Assembly (NCBI GenBank): GCA_033060915.1
Contig: CM065378.1
Location: 11,143,501-11,207,500 of the forward strand
Direction of reading: 5' to 3'
From: Euryodendron excelsum
Taxonomy: Eukaryota > Streptophyta > Magnoliopsida > Ericales > Pentaphylacaceae
DNA: 64,000 nt
In this document: piece after piece, positions 47,772 to 59,554 of the stretch
Layout: each line of letters begins with the position of its first letter
Numbering within the stretch: the first letter of the stretch is position 1
Position numbers and translations under genes: made by a program
The notes under the pieces: model-generated
The model's input: only the letters and a program-made list of their open reading frames with translations
Told to the model about the DNA's origin: nothing
The model's database searches: none

Positions 47772-49037
47772 GTGAGAAAGGGAGATGATCTGTGCCGGTG
47801 TTTGTTGTCTGCCAGGTTCAAGTTAAAGCAATAACTGCAAATGACATTCACTGAGGGAAAGTGGAACATCTAGAAAAAGAAAAAAAAATTAATCTAATTT
47901 AGGAACATTGAAACTTATTTTAACATTTAAGATTGTGAAATTTGGCAGATATTTTTGGTAAGAGACTACAGTGGTAGTGTTCAAATTTGATTGTTTCCAA
48001 TTTTCATAGCAGTTTAATCATGACTGATATTCAAATTTTCCTGCCAGCTATTACAGCCTGCCTCTTTTGCTGAAACTTTGTGTGGGTTGAACCCCACAGA
48101 GTTTGGGTTGGTTTAGAGCATGGTCTCAGACTTCAAGTAGAAGTTGAGTTTGGTTCCAAGAACTGACCAACCTTAGGCTAGCCTTGGTTGGCTGAGCATT
48201 GGCCTTGAACTCTACCAAGTCAGGGGAAAGACCATTGTATTTTATCTCATTTTCTTCGCAGGTGAAACAATCAAAACTGCATTTTTATGGTCTTGCTGCA
48301 TGTATATTGTTTCTCCATGTCTTTTTTATTATCTCAACCTAAGATAATTTTGGTTTCTCGTAAAAATACTCTTGAATTGGTCCCTGCCTGTCTTTGAAAT
48401 TTGTAGAAGGGAAGGAAAGGGAAAGAAAGAGAAAAAGAAATAGAAAGAAAAGTGTTTTCTCTTTCCCTATTTGGTTTTATAAAGTGAAGCAAAGAAGAGA
48501 AGTTAAGAGGAGAAGTCAACAGCAAGAAGGAGAAGAAGAACAAGAAGAAGAAGATAAGAGTGGCTTTTCTTGATCTTTCTCGGGCATATTACTTTTCGCA
48601 CTCTTTTCACCTGGTTTACTTTTTTTTTAACATCAAAGATAGGAATTTTATATCTTTCAACTCCGTACATTTTAATGCTTGTTATGTATGATTTGATTCT
48701 TCTTCATTTGGGTTTGATTTCTTCAAGACTTCAACAATTAGTTGCAATTCTGGTTGATCTGCGCTAGCATATGGCAACAGAAAATTTCGTTTACCCTCTG
48801 ATTGTTTGATGAGAAAATTGAGAAAACCATATGAAAATTAGCTTTTCAATCTTACGTTTCGCGTTATTCGGGTTATCTGAAAATGAAGAAGTCACTCAAA
48901 TAAAGCCAAATCTCTATATTATATTTAGTAGAATTGTGCGGGTGTGTATGTGTCCGTCTGTGTGTGATTTAGTTTTCTGCAGTTCCTGATAATCAGGTAG
49001 TTTTTCAATTACCTACACTTTCTCTGCAACCAAACAG
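47772..49037. other. Intergenic, no gene
   Basis: Holds the 3' flank of F-box copy C and a purine-rich stretch at about 48400-48560 made of GAAA and GAAG words. Short frames here are low-complexity and not convincing. The right end abuts the duplicated TTM 3' segment. Confidence 0.5.
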
Positions 49038-49422
49038 TGTGCTTTGGCAAATTTTGTAATTGGTAGGTTCCCAGTAGTCCTAGTAGAAACGTTTTTGCTT
49101 TCAGTCAATACAAGTAGAGGAAAACTATATGAATTCCATCACAAATTTTACCCTTCAAATACAGGTAATGAATGAGGACCAAGTTCATATGGTATATCTC
49201 AAAATTGTTGTTCATTCTTGAGTTCCTATGGAATAGTAGGTGCTATATATGATCAAATGTATAATATATGGGAGCAAGATGCTTCAGCTTGACAGATGAC
49301 TGATTCATTCTGCTTATTGTTGAGAAGGATATATAATCAATTGTTGAGAATAGATGCAGCATTTGGGTTGGAAAGAAACCATCTGTAGCATGAGTTAAAA
49401 CAGGGAACCATGTTTTCTACCC
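49038..49422 (+). repeat. Duplicate of the TTM 3' flank
   Basis: Collinear with 30609-31003, starting at the same GTGCTTTGGCAAATTTTGTA phrase and ending at ACAGGGAACCATGTTTTCTA. It has scattered substitutions and small deletions. No TTM coding exon precedes it, so the duplication began within the TTM 3' region. Confidence 0.85.
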
Positions 49423-49665
49423 ACATCAGTAACTTGTCGCCAACTCGTATCTAATTAATTTGTTGACCTATTTCCAAGCCCAATACGATTGATGCTTTTC
49501 ATTTTTACTCAGAAATTGAGTAAAGTGGATTGGTAAAATAATCTCAACTTGAGCCTCGTCAATCATCGAATTGCAGTTCCCAACTAAATCATCGTAGACT
49601 AGTAAGCACTCTAGCTCACCAATCTTAGGTACGAACTACTCAGGCAGATAGCTGATCCTTAATAA

Positions 49666-49938
49666 CAGCCTATTTGGAACTTAGTGAGGGCAGGCCTGGG
49701 CAGGGCAGAGAAAGGGGGGAAAGAAAAAAGAAGAAAAACTATTTTTCTTTCCTAATTTGATTTTGTGAAAAAAATAAGAGGAAAATAAAAAGAAAGAGTT
49801 ATTTAAAAATTTCATTCTCTTTTCCCTTCTCTTCTTTCATTTTCCTTTCCCTTTCCTTGCTGTGTACAATCAAAAAGGAAAGAAAATAAAATAGTGATTT
49901 TTCTTTCCCTTCCCTCCCCCAAAGTTCCAAATAAGCTG
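49666..49938. mobile_element. Tourist-like MITE (PIF/Harbinger type)
   Basis: A 273-bp element with 17-bp terminal inverted repeats CAGCCTATTTGGAACTT and CAGCTTATTTGGAACTT (one mismatch), flanked by TAA on both sides (49663-49665, 49939-49941). A 3-bp TAA duplication is typical of PIF/Harbinger elements. The interior is purine-rich on the left and pyrimidine-rich on the right, so it could fold into a long hairpin. Confidence 0.65.
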
Positions 49939-50149
49939 TAAGGCTAATGTTATGGATTCATCGAAAAATACATAACAGCACTCTTTTATATCATGCTCTT
50001 CTACTGGACTATGATTCATGAATTCAACTCACACTTTTTTTATACTTCAGACTTTGGCCACCTGTATACCGATAAAAAAATATATAATTTTGCTATGCTT
50101 CTTGCCAAATGTAGACTTCATAATTTTTTGTTCAATGTAATAGTTTGTT

Positions 50150-52981
50150 GGGTAAAATAAACCGATCCGTGTATTTTAGCTCTTGTGTCAATTTGATTAT
50201 TATAGTTTCAATTGTAATAATTTTATCCTTAAACTTTGCATGACCTATCAAAGCGATCTAATTAATAACGTTTGTTATAGAATTGGATGAAAAACAAACA
50301 TGTGCCATACACATTATGGGTATAATAATAAATTTATCACTTTCTTCGTCCTCTTTCAATTTGTAGATATACATAATTATATATATATATGATATATATA
50401 CACAATTAATATATATATACACAACACAATCACCCTAGTAATGCCCATACCCCAAGACCAAAGAATGGCCCACCATGGCAGTGCCACCATTGTTTTTTTT
50501 TTTTTTATAGAGAAAGAGGGATCCGTAGAGAAAGCAAGGTATTGGGTTTCTAGAGAGAGAAGAAGTGAGGGGGCAATAAGGTTGGTTCAGCCATGGTTTA
50601 GAGATGGAAAAAGAGGTATAGGATGAGGAAAGAGGAAGAAAGGGTGTAGGGGTCAGTGATTCGGCCATAGAGTCTCCACCGCCTGAGATGGTTGGTTCGT
50701 CCAGTGCAGGCAAGCAGCAAATAATTCAGTCTAATTAATATCATGCAAACAAGCAGACACCACCTCTCGCCCCGCATTGTCCAACTCCCCTCTCCTCTTT
50801 CTGAACAGACAACTCATCACTGCTAAATTGGTACTCTAAATTATTACAAATTGAAAAATTCATTCTTTACTTCGGTGCCCACTGGCTGCGAATTTATATA
50901 CATCAGTAGATTTGAGTGGGAACAAGTGGGAATCCTCTTGAGAAAGCAGCACCATATATAGAAACAAATTTTCAGTTAATTCATATATACATATGCATAC
51001 AAAATTCAAGACTAAGAGAATGAAAGAAAAGAAAATCATCACTTGAATGATTCAAATTCCCCACCAAATCTACAATCCGTTTGTTGGCTTAGAGAGAGAA
51101 AAGGAAGATGTGGGTATGTTGTAGTCGTGGGGTGATGGTGGCCACAATGGTGATTGCATGTTTTGCAGATGAATTCCGCCATTCTAGGAGTGCTGATGCA
51201 GGGCGAAAATCACAAGCGTCAATTATGAAAGTACGAAATTTGACAAGTTAACAGGAAACAGCCTAAATAATCAAACTCATTGTTATGTTATAAGTTTTCT
51301 TTGGCTACAGGTTTTTAATAACTTTGACTCAAAGTTTTATTTGACTCCAAGTTTCCGTTTTCTATCCTCAATTAACATCCCTTAGGGCTTAGATTTTTGG
51401 CTATATAAATAGATGTAAGGGCTTTGTTCCAAATCAATTTTTGGGCAATAATATTGAGAGTATTCTCGTATTTCTTTCAACTTTGTTATTCTGTGTGAAT
51501 TAACCTAGTTGATTCCTTATTATGGTATTCTGTATAAATCAACATATTAGGAAGAATCTAGTTTTTGGTATTATGTATGAATCAATGAATTCTAGTCTAT
51601 TTATCCTTTTATTTTACATGCTTCCTTGCATCAATTGATATCAGAACTAGCTATGTTTTTGCCATCATGTCGCTAAGCAGATGTGCTTTGGAAGAAAGTT
51701 TTGTGACTCCATATGCAAAAAATATTCCTATATCATTCTTTGAGGTTGAGTGGCCTTTCACATCAACGATCATTCCAGATCCTATTGTTGATTGGAGCAA
51801 ACCATTGATGAAGAACCATCAATTGCTGAAGAAATTCCAAAGGGCACCATTGTTGGAGATATGCTTTCCATGATTTTCTTTGAAGATTTTCAAGACGCCC
51901 CCTATTTTGAAAATCCTTTTAATTTCATTTGCTTCAAATCTCCTTGTTTAATGTCTATTAACAAGTTGATTACATATTACTTTATTTTGACTCACTGGAC
52001 TGATTGGATGGACATTGCTGTAAAGATTGAAAAATTTAAAGTCCTTCATCAAAGTCCAAGCATGAAAACAAGTATTGTGAAAGAAGAAGTATGAAAGAAA
52101 TAGTTTGTCTCATATTTAAAATTCGAGAATGAATTTTATCCAACAAGAACAATGCAGAGCGAAAATCACAAGCGTCGATCACGGAAGCGCAAAATTTGAC
52201 AAGTTGATGGAAAACGACCCAAGGAATCAAATTCATTGCTATGTTACAAGTTTTCAATAACTTTGGCTCCAAGTTTTCATTTTCTATCCTTAATTAGCAT
52301 CCATTAGGATTTAGGTTTTTGGCTATATAAGTAGATGTAAGGGCTTTGCCCCGAATTAGTTTTTGATCAATAATATTGAGAGTATTATAGTATTTCTTCC
52401 AACTTTGTTATTCTGTGTGAATTAACCTAGTTGATGTCATTGATGCTTTATTCTGGTATTTTGTGTGAATCAACATATTAGAATGAGTCTAATTTTCGAT
52501 ATTTTGTGTGAATCATTGAATTCTAGTCTATTTATCCCTTTATTCTACACGCTTCCCTGCATCAGCTGCAATGGAGATGGTGGCTGCCGAGGAGGAAAGG
52601 GGTTGTAATAGTTTGAATAGCCTTGGAGTTAGAGAGAAAGATGGTTGTATTTAGAGAGGGAGATGGCTATGGCTTCTGGTGGGATTCGGCCATGGTTCTG
52701 TCATTTTGGAATGTTACGGGTTCAGTTGAGGAGAGAGAGAGAGAGAGGGAGAATACAAGAAAAATAAGAGAAGAGAGAGAGAGGAGTGATGTGAATTTAC
52801 TATTATAACCATCATGTGTATGGCACATGTTTGTTTTCTATCCAATTCTATAACAGATGTTATTAATTAGACCAATTTGATATGTCATGCAAAATTTAAG
52901 GGCAAACTTGTTACAATTGGAACTACAATGATCAAATTAACACGAGAGTTAAAATACAAGGATCACCGACGTATTTTATCC
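50150..52981. mobile_element. 2.8-kb element with terminal inverted repeats of about 200 bp, Mutator-like
   Basis: The left end GGGTAAAATAAACC and the complement of the right end GGATAAAATACGTC begin inverted repeats that continue for about 200 bp, sharing AATTTGAT, AGAATTGGAT and ACAAACATGTGCCATACACA. Flanks TAGTTTGTT (50141-50149) and TAATTTTTT (52982-52990) match at 7 of 9 positions, consistent with a 9-bp Mutator duplication. The element interrupts DNA that is continuous near 32.0 kb, which confirms insertion. The interior has no recognisable transposase; it holds GA-rich filler and a nested LTR element (51194-52564). Confidence 0.75.
51194..52564 (+). mobile_element. Small non-autonomous LTR retrotransposon nested in the TIR element
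   Basis: Direct repeats at 51194-51633 (440 bp) and 52150-52564 (415 bp) are collinear, sharing GGCTATATAA, GATGTAAGGGCTTTG, AATAATATTGAGAGTATT and GTGTGAATTAACCTAGTTGA. The outer ends are TGATGCAGGG and CCCTGCATCA, perfect inverted repeats. Directly after the left LTR, TTGATATCAGAAC (from 51635) resembles the initiator-methionine tRNA primer site at 10 of 12 positions. The internal 516 bp lack gag or pol and hold a 68-codon frame (51667-51873) that I do not recognise. Total 1371 bp. Confidence 0.8.
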
Positions 52982-52990
52982 TAATTTTTT

Positions 52991-53480
52991 ACTTTTGACA
53001 AAAGAAAAGACACAAACAAAGCAACAAGCAAATCCTAGCCACACTTGAAATACAATCCATAGCCAAAAGCCCCTCATTCAATGGAATATTTTAAATTATT
53101 TAATACTTTTAAAGTGTCATGTCATTTTATCCTAACTCTTCTCTCACAAAGACAATGGGTCCTTGCTCAAAGAACAGACTTTTCATTTGTTTCTGTCATA
53201 AAAGTCGAAATGTTTTCATTTCTTAAGAAAACGAAACAAAACTCTATTATTTTTATCAAAATACACTTGAGATCCGAAAATAAATGTTATACAATTTTCA
53301 TAAATGTTACGTCAACAAAATTTAAAACTTTTTATAAATGTTATACAATTTTTTAAAAATTAAATAAAAAAGATTATATGTTATTATATAATATTTGACA
53401 CTTGTAAAATGTTTCCGAATCATCATAAAGTATTTATGAAAAGTTTATGTATTTGAGCCAATCGAATTGAAATTTTGATT
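52991..53480. other. Intergenic remnant of the duplicated block
   Basis: About 52991-53095 continues the match to 32045-32150 that the TIR element interrupted. The rest is AT-rich with no gene. From about 53480 the upstream DNA of F-box copy A' begins. Confidence 0.5.
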
Positions 53481-54959
53481 ATTGACCTTATTAGGTAGGT
53501 ATAAACACAGCACCCGAACCCATCTTAGGCCCACCTAACAAGGGAGCCACTGCAGAGCAAGCGTGTAGTGGGGCTCCAAGAGCAGTGAATAACACCAGCC
53601 TATCTAATGTGAGCTCGCGAGTTGTGTTTGGAGGAAGTAGGGATTCGTCAACCAGTGACGAGAGAGAGAACCCGACTGAAATAAAACTGATGACTTGTGT
53701 TGAAAGGGAGAGACACTCAGAGATAAACACAACTAAAATGTGAGTCGTGTTGGGACAGACCGAGAACCCAATTGAAAAGCTAATGACCAAAGGGAGCAGA
53801 AGAGAACCCCTGCCATTTAGTGGATGTGGTTGTTTGTGGTTGTCTGCAAAATACCCTCCTCATTTATGTTCCAAACAGAAATTTATCGTTTCTTAGTTTC
53901 TTCAACATAGTTTACCGTTCTTTTAACATGGAAATGTGTATATGTATATATAAAGACGCATATTATTCTTCTTGATGTTTTTCTTTATCAGAATCATCAC
54001 TATTACTCCTGTCAAAGTACATATAATAATACCCCTATACATATAATAAATCTGAATGAGAGTAAAGTTGTGGGTCAATTTACCCACTTGCACATAATTG
54101 TTTGGAAGCAAGAAAAGGCAAAGGATATGCTTTGTTTTTTTTTTTTTTTTGCCATTCTTTGCTTTAATAAAAAAAATGCTTTCCTATCTTCTCCAACATA
54201 GGGTATGCTTTTTTTTTTTCTTTTGCCATTCTGTACTTCTATTTCAAGTATGAAACTGTCAAGTTATTTCATGTAATGATTTATTTAGCTTCTTTTAGGG
54301 CTAATCCTTATTAAGGAAAATAAGGAAACAAAGCCATTTCCTTATCCTAGTTGCATCAGTCTGGTGAACTGGGTACAACCGTACAGCCCTAACCTCCAAC
54401 TTTATTTTCACGAATTAACCATTGAAAATTAAACTTCATTTTGGATAAGTGTATTTTAATTCTAGACATTTTATTCGACCACCATAAATGTATGGAGAGA
54501 TTCATGTATGTAATTGAAGAGTCATATGAGAAGAATTCATATACATGTAGGTGAAGAGTCATGAATGTATGAAGTGTCTTGCTATATGTGCATGGCTAGT
54601 TACCTTACCAAAAAAAAAAGGCTAGCCTATAAATAGGCTATGTGATCTAAGTCATCGAGCGTGGTGACTTGGATGAATAGTAGTGTGATTTTACCTCCAC
54701 ACTTACTCTCCCTAAGCATTACTTGGAGTGTGTTTACTAGGGCTTGCCAAAAATTCCAACGTCAATTGCCATCAAATTTGAGTGCTCGTTTCCAAAATGT
54801 TACGCATTCATTGTCAAGAACTGGGTAGCTGCATAGTTGAGGATTTTCTGCCACAGCAATTCTAAAGTAAGTATGCTCAAAGAACTGGTAGTGTTGTTTT
54901 TGTGATCAAATTTTCTTACCTGATTTTTAATTTTCTGTGGACTCCATAAAAAGTGCAGA
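53480..54959. repeat. Upstream region of F-box copy A', duplicate of 34.1-35.8 kb
   Basis: Collinear with the flank and leader intron of copy A (shared CACCAGCCTATCTAATGTGAG, GATGACTTGTGTTGAAAGGGA, CCCACTTGCACATAATTGTTT). The part that in copies A and B forms the end of the leader exon and its GTAAGT donor is missing near 53830-53845, so the leader intron cannot splice as in copy A. Confidence 0.7.
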
Positions 54960-56414
54960 ATGAAGAGGTTGCAGAGTTGTAATTCAGTGTAATTAGTACT
55001 CTGCCAAGTAATGTCACAGGAAATATTCTTAAGCGCTTGCCATTGAGGGATGCAGTGAGGACGAGTGTCCTGTCGAGTGGATGGAGGTATAAATGGGTAA
55101 CACTTCCAGAACTCATATTTGATGAGAAGATTTGCGAGGAATCATTGGGAAACGAACAGCTCAAGACAATTATTTACCAAGTTCTGTTGTTTCATCATGG
55201 GCCTTTAGTTTCGGTCAAGCTGTCAGCTCCGCAATGCGGGAGCTGTCTTGACATCAATCATTGGATCCTTATATTACTGAAGAAAAATATTCAGGAATTC
55301 ACCCTTCGTCTTCCCCCTGGCCAGTACCATAAATTGCCTTTTCACTTTTATTCGTTTCTGCAGCTAAGGCATCTGGATCTTTTTTCTTGTGAATTTAAGC
55401 CCCTGCCTACTTTCAAAGGATTTAGTAGGCTTGTCCAACTTGATTTGCGGGATGTTCATATTGCACATGAAATGTTTGGAAATTTCATCTCTAGTTGCCC
55501 ATTGCTTGAACGATTGGTAATATATGACTGCACCAGATTGGGCTGCCTCGAGATCAATGCACCTAATCTCCGATATTTTTGGTTTAGTGGCATTCTCAAT
55601 TCAATTTGTTTCTTCCGCACCACCCATCTTGCAGAAATTACGGTTATCTTGCATTACTTTGATGCAAATAGTAACCGGCATGAGGAAGGAGAAGACACTA
55701 ATTTGGTCAAGTTTTTTCGTTGTCTACCTTCTATTGAGTACCTGAGCCTGAATTATTATATATTCGAGGTAAGAAAACTTCAAATTGTATTAAGTGAACC
55801 AACTCACATACGATGTTTCTAACCTTCTCCTTTCGGCACATCTGCTTTATAGTTCTTGGCTGCAGGTAGTGTACTGAAGAGACTTCCCAGTACTTTGAGC
55901 CGTCTCAAACTTCTTACTCTAAATGATCTTTGTTTTGATAAGATTGGTGAGGTCTCATTGGCTCTTTGCTTGATTAGAAGCTCCCCCAACTGACAGATAC
56001 TTAAACTCACAGTGGGTTACTACAGAAGTCAAATCTTTTTTCCTACGCTTATTATACAAGGACAGGAGAATCTATATTTATACAATTGCATTGTCTTCTT
56101 TGTAGGCCAACACGGATATGGCATTCCGGTGTATTGTAGACTGGGAAGCTGTTGCAGAATTCTTGCAAGCACAAGACTTCTCATTTCCTTTGAATAGGCT
56201 TCGTAAAGTGAAGATGAGACAATTTTCAGGTGTGGGGCCTGAAATGCAGTTTGTTAAGTTTCTGTTAGCTTGTTCAACTGCGCTGGAGAAGATGAAAATC
56301 ATGCCTCTTGCAGAACAGGATTCTGACAAAACATTTGAGATATTGAAAGAGCTGACAATATTTCCTCGAGCATCGCCAAAAGCCGAACTCATACTTCAAG
56401 ATCCTAATGAATGA
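54960..56414 (+). pseudogene. F-box/FBD/LRR copy A', broken by frameshift and stop
   Basis: Close to copies A and B; exons correspond to 54960-55768, 55853-56011 and 56106-56414. The ATG at 54960 is kept, but a one-base loss at about 54985-54991 (TTCAGTGTAATT against TTCAGATATAATT) shifts the frame inside the F-box. The following 260 codons from 55037 stay open, through the F-box remainder and leucine-rich part, with no ATG to start them. In exon 2 a TGA stands at 55991-55993. The FBD tail ends KAELILQDPNE. The leader-exon donor upstream is also deleted. Confidence 0.8.
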
Positions 56415-56911
56415 TAATTTCAAGTGTATACCATTTTTAATTTCTAGTACTAGTGGCAAAAACCATGTTCTAGAGAAGTTATTGTCAGTGAAATGTAGTG
56501 ACACATCCAGGCCTGGAGTTCAGACTGCTATTTTGTTATATGAAAGTTGTGTTGATACTTGAGTTTGATCCAACAAATCTGGTTACTTCGATCTCTCTCC
56601 ACTTGTTTCTGTGATCCATTATTATTTATGTAATATATGAAGTTTTACCGTTATCTACATAATTTTGATAAAAGAATTACATAAAAAGACCTGAACATAC
56701 AACAAAATATCACCACCTTTTTTAAAAGTAGGCTAAATTAAATGACCTTAATGGAGGTGACTCTTAAAATTAAAATTGTGCTCAAGTTCTTGGCTCTAAC
56801 AACTTTTTTTCTAGATTAGAAGTTTTGTTCTCCATTTTTTCCTTTTTCCCAGCTAAAATAAATTTCTCTATTTTTTGATAAAAAAAATAATTTTTTTTTT
56901 TTCGTCAAACA
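56415..56911. other. Intergenic, no gene
   Basis: 3' flank of F-box copy A'; AT-rich, with a T-run and A-runs near its right end. Confidence 0.5.
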
Positions 56912-57551
56912 TCTTGTGGTTACAGCGACCTAAACTTAAAAAGACTAAAATGCCCCTTCCGGAAACCTATCTCACTCTCTCAACGGGCATCTAGAGCTTC
57001 CACGACTGAAACCCAATTCGTCTCCCTCCTCTCCTCTCCTATTCTTTTCCTTTCCATTCTCTCTCTAAAAATACAAGTGAATCCACCATGGCCTAACCTA
57101 TTTCATCTCCACTCATTAATGGCTACCCACCATCAATTTGATCTCATCCGTCATTGCCTTTGACCTCTGTCACAACCCATCATCCACAACACAATCATCG
57201 ACAAGTCAAAAATTTCCCCTCTATTGTGTATATACACAAATTTATATAGTGCATTTATGTGTTGTATATCGTATCTCTGTAAACCCAGTTGGTCGGCCGA
57301 CCAAATCCACCTACATATGCTCAGTCACAGAACAGTAGATTAGCTAAGGGGTTGTGGGTTTGATGAAGAGGAGGTGGTCGTCGTCGTCGTCGTCGTTGTC
57401 GTTTGTGAATTTGGCAGTGTTGGGGGGTTGTGGGGTGCGGCTGTGATCGTGGCGATGGGGATCGCCCAGAGGAGGCTGTGGTGGTGGTGTGGTGTTTCAA
57501 GCCCTTGTTTTGCTTTTTTAATCCATATGCAATAGTATATGTGTGCAGAGA

Positions 57552-57611
<60 letters not shown>

Positions 57612-58115
57612 TGGTATCGGTTGGGGTGGTGCTGGGTAGGAGTGGCTAAGTGGGTCTCTGTGAATATGCAATGAGGAAATGGTCAACCATTATTTTTACG
57701 GCGCTGTAGCCATCGTTACCGGCGACCCGTTTGTGGGTTGAAGCCAACGATTTCAGCAATGATCTATGGGTCTCACTTCAGATCTCTCTCTATATCTTCT
57801 ATGGTGAGGTGGGTTGTGTTTGTGCAATTTGTTAATGGCTATCTCACGTTAATCCATTTTCTCCCCGGAGAATTTAGGATGGACATTTAGGTATGAGTTT
57901 TTGCATTTTGGGTTGAGTCTTCTTAAGAGAGAGAGAGAGAGAGAGAAAGAGAGGAGTTTTATTGTGGTAAACAGTTTTATCCAATTTTTGTAATGGTAGA
58001 AGTGGTTTCTAAAAATTAATGAAATGAAGTCAGCAAAATACGTTATTAATTCTGTGGTTGGGCAATCTGAAACCAACGACTAAATCTGGGAGGTCGCTGT
58101 CATTACAATACGAGG
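56912..58115. mobile_element. Possible TIR element containing GA-rich filler
   Basis: The left TGTGGTTACAGCGACCT and the complement of the right end TTGTAATGACAGCGACCT form a short imperfect inverted repeat about 1.2 kb apart. Inside are CT-rich and GA-rich low-complexity DNA, a CGT repeat near 57379-57400 and the long GA microsatellite. The long arginine- or serine-rich frames on both strands are products of these simple repeats. Target duplication not defined. Confidence 0.35.
57554..57605. repeat. (GA)n microsatellite
   Basis: About 26 uninterrupted GA dinucleotides, followed by a G-run. Likely polymorphic. Confidence 0.95.
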
Positions 58116-58264
58116 TTATTGTAATTTATCTTAATTATTTTGTACTTATTTATTTATTTCGGATTTTAGGCCAAAGATAAAATATTCATGATTCATGAAA
58201 CATCAGAAAAGGGTAAAAAACCTCAAATACGGATTCAATGTTCATTTCAGAATTCAGATTCTTA

Positions 58265-59515
58265 TTTAAGGTTGAATGAACTCTTTAGTTTAACATCTAG
58301 AAACCATGTTTGGAAGTAGCAGAGGAGAATAAAAAACCATGATACGAGGTTGAAGAAGCACCAAGTCTACAAAAAGATAAGACTTCTTCTCTGATTTTTT
58401 GTTTTATTTTTATCGCTTTTGGTTTTGCAAAGAATATGTTATTTTCTTAGTATTATGATTGAAATGTGATCTTGTTTCATTGAGAAACTGGGTTATAGGA
58501 TTTGGTTAGTTTCTGAGATGTTACTTTAATGACATACTGTCAGAGATACAGTAGCAGATGATTAGCCCCCCCTTTTCTAGAGACTTTTTAAGTTTTAAGC
58601 TTTCATTGTTTTTTCCAACATTTTGTTCAATCCTTGATTAGTCTGATGATTTTTTGAAATTTGTTGCTAAATGGCAAAATAGGATTCTTTTGAACTGACT
58701 CAAACGGTTGGGACACATAATTTTTTACTTTGATTTCTCGTACTATAAATATGCATTTCATATTAATTTGATGATGTCTTTTTTAATCCCTAACCTCAAA
58801 TACTTGCAACCCATTTGGATTTGGTGATTTGGAGGGAAAAGAAAACAAACAGGAGAAGAGATAGTGTTATGCTCTGGTTGGATTGAAAGGAGGAGAGAAA
58901 ATGAAAAATGAAGTGATAGATTTTAACTTAGAAGACTCTTGACCAAAAAAGGTTAGAAAACCAAAGATAAAGAAACTGTTCAGGCCGTGCACAAGAAATT
59001 TGTCTAGTTCTAAGAATATCATAAGAGCTTACTGAAAGGAGAGGCCATATTTCATATTTCTTATTACGTTCTTGTTCATGAGCCTCAATTAACCAAATCG
59101 AGCTCTCTTTTTTTTTTTTTTTTTTATTTATAGCAAGAGTAACTCACAAAATAATCCAACATTTATGAACACTCTAGGACCATTAAAAACTTATGTCCAA
59201 ACGTCCCCGATATGAAATGCCCGCCCAAAGCGCAAACTCAACTTCCAGACGTGGATCGTAAAACCCGATTGCACCTACAGACAGTCACACTGTACTTGAC
59301 TAAAGCCGGTCCAAAGTCTAAGCTCTGTTTGAGCTCAACTTATTTATCAATCAAGCTTCAACATTAACTTTAACAAGCATTTTGTTGAGCACTTCATGAA
59401 CATCCCAATTTGAAGTTTTTTTAAGCCCCAAGGCCAGCAGAGTAGCTGATGCCAGTGCAAATACTGCTCATAGCTTGCAGGAATGAATATTGTCCTACTC
59501 AAACAAGATATGTAT
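58265..59515. repeat. Duplicate of the F-box copy C 5' flank
   Basis: Matches 44440-45580 in order, with a 214-bp insertion at 59107-59320. The match stops near 59515, where the sequence jumps to FBD-exon DNA; the F-box and leucine-rich exons expected here have been deleted. Confidence 0.75.
59107..59320 (-). mobile_element. SINE-like or other retroposon insertion with poly-A tail (minus strand)
   Basis: A 214-bp insert lies between AGCTCT repeats (59101-59106 and 59321-59326), while the duplicate at about 45373-45385 reads straight through (AGCTCTGTTAGAG). It begins with a T-run of about 18, i.e. a poly-A tail on the minus strand. I found no convincing pol III box, so the class is open. Confidence 0.6.
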
Positions 59516-59554
59516 GGATGATAAATGTCATTCTGATTGCAAATTCAGACTACT

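Noticed and set aside
55037..55822. A 261-residue protein as a functional F-box gene start
   Set aside because: The frame opens at a TTG, not ATG, within the F-box; comparison with copies A and B shows an upstream one-base deletion.
57321..57686. 121-codon Pro/Ser/Arg-rich frame on the minus strand
   Set aside because: It is produced by the GA microsatellite and CGT repeats; the plus-strand mirror frame is equally low in complexity.
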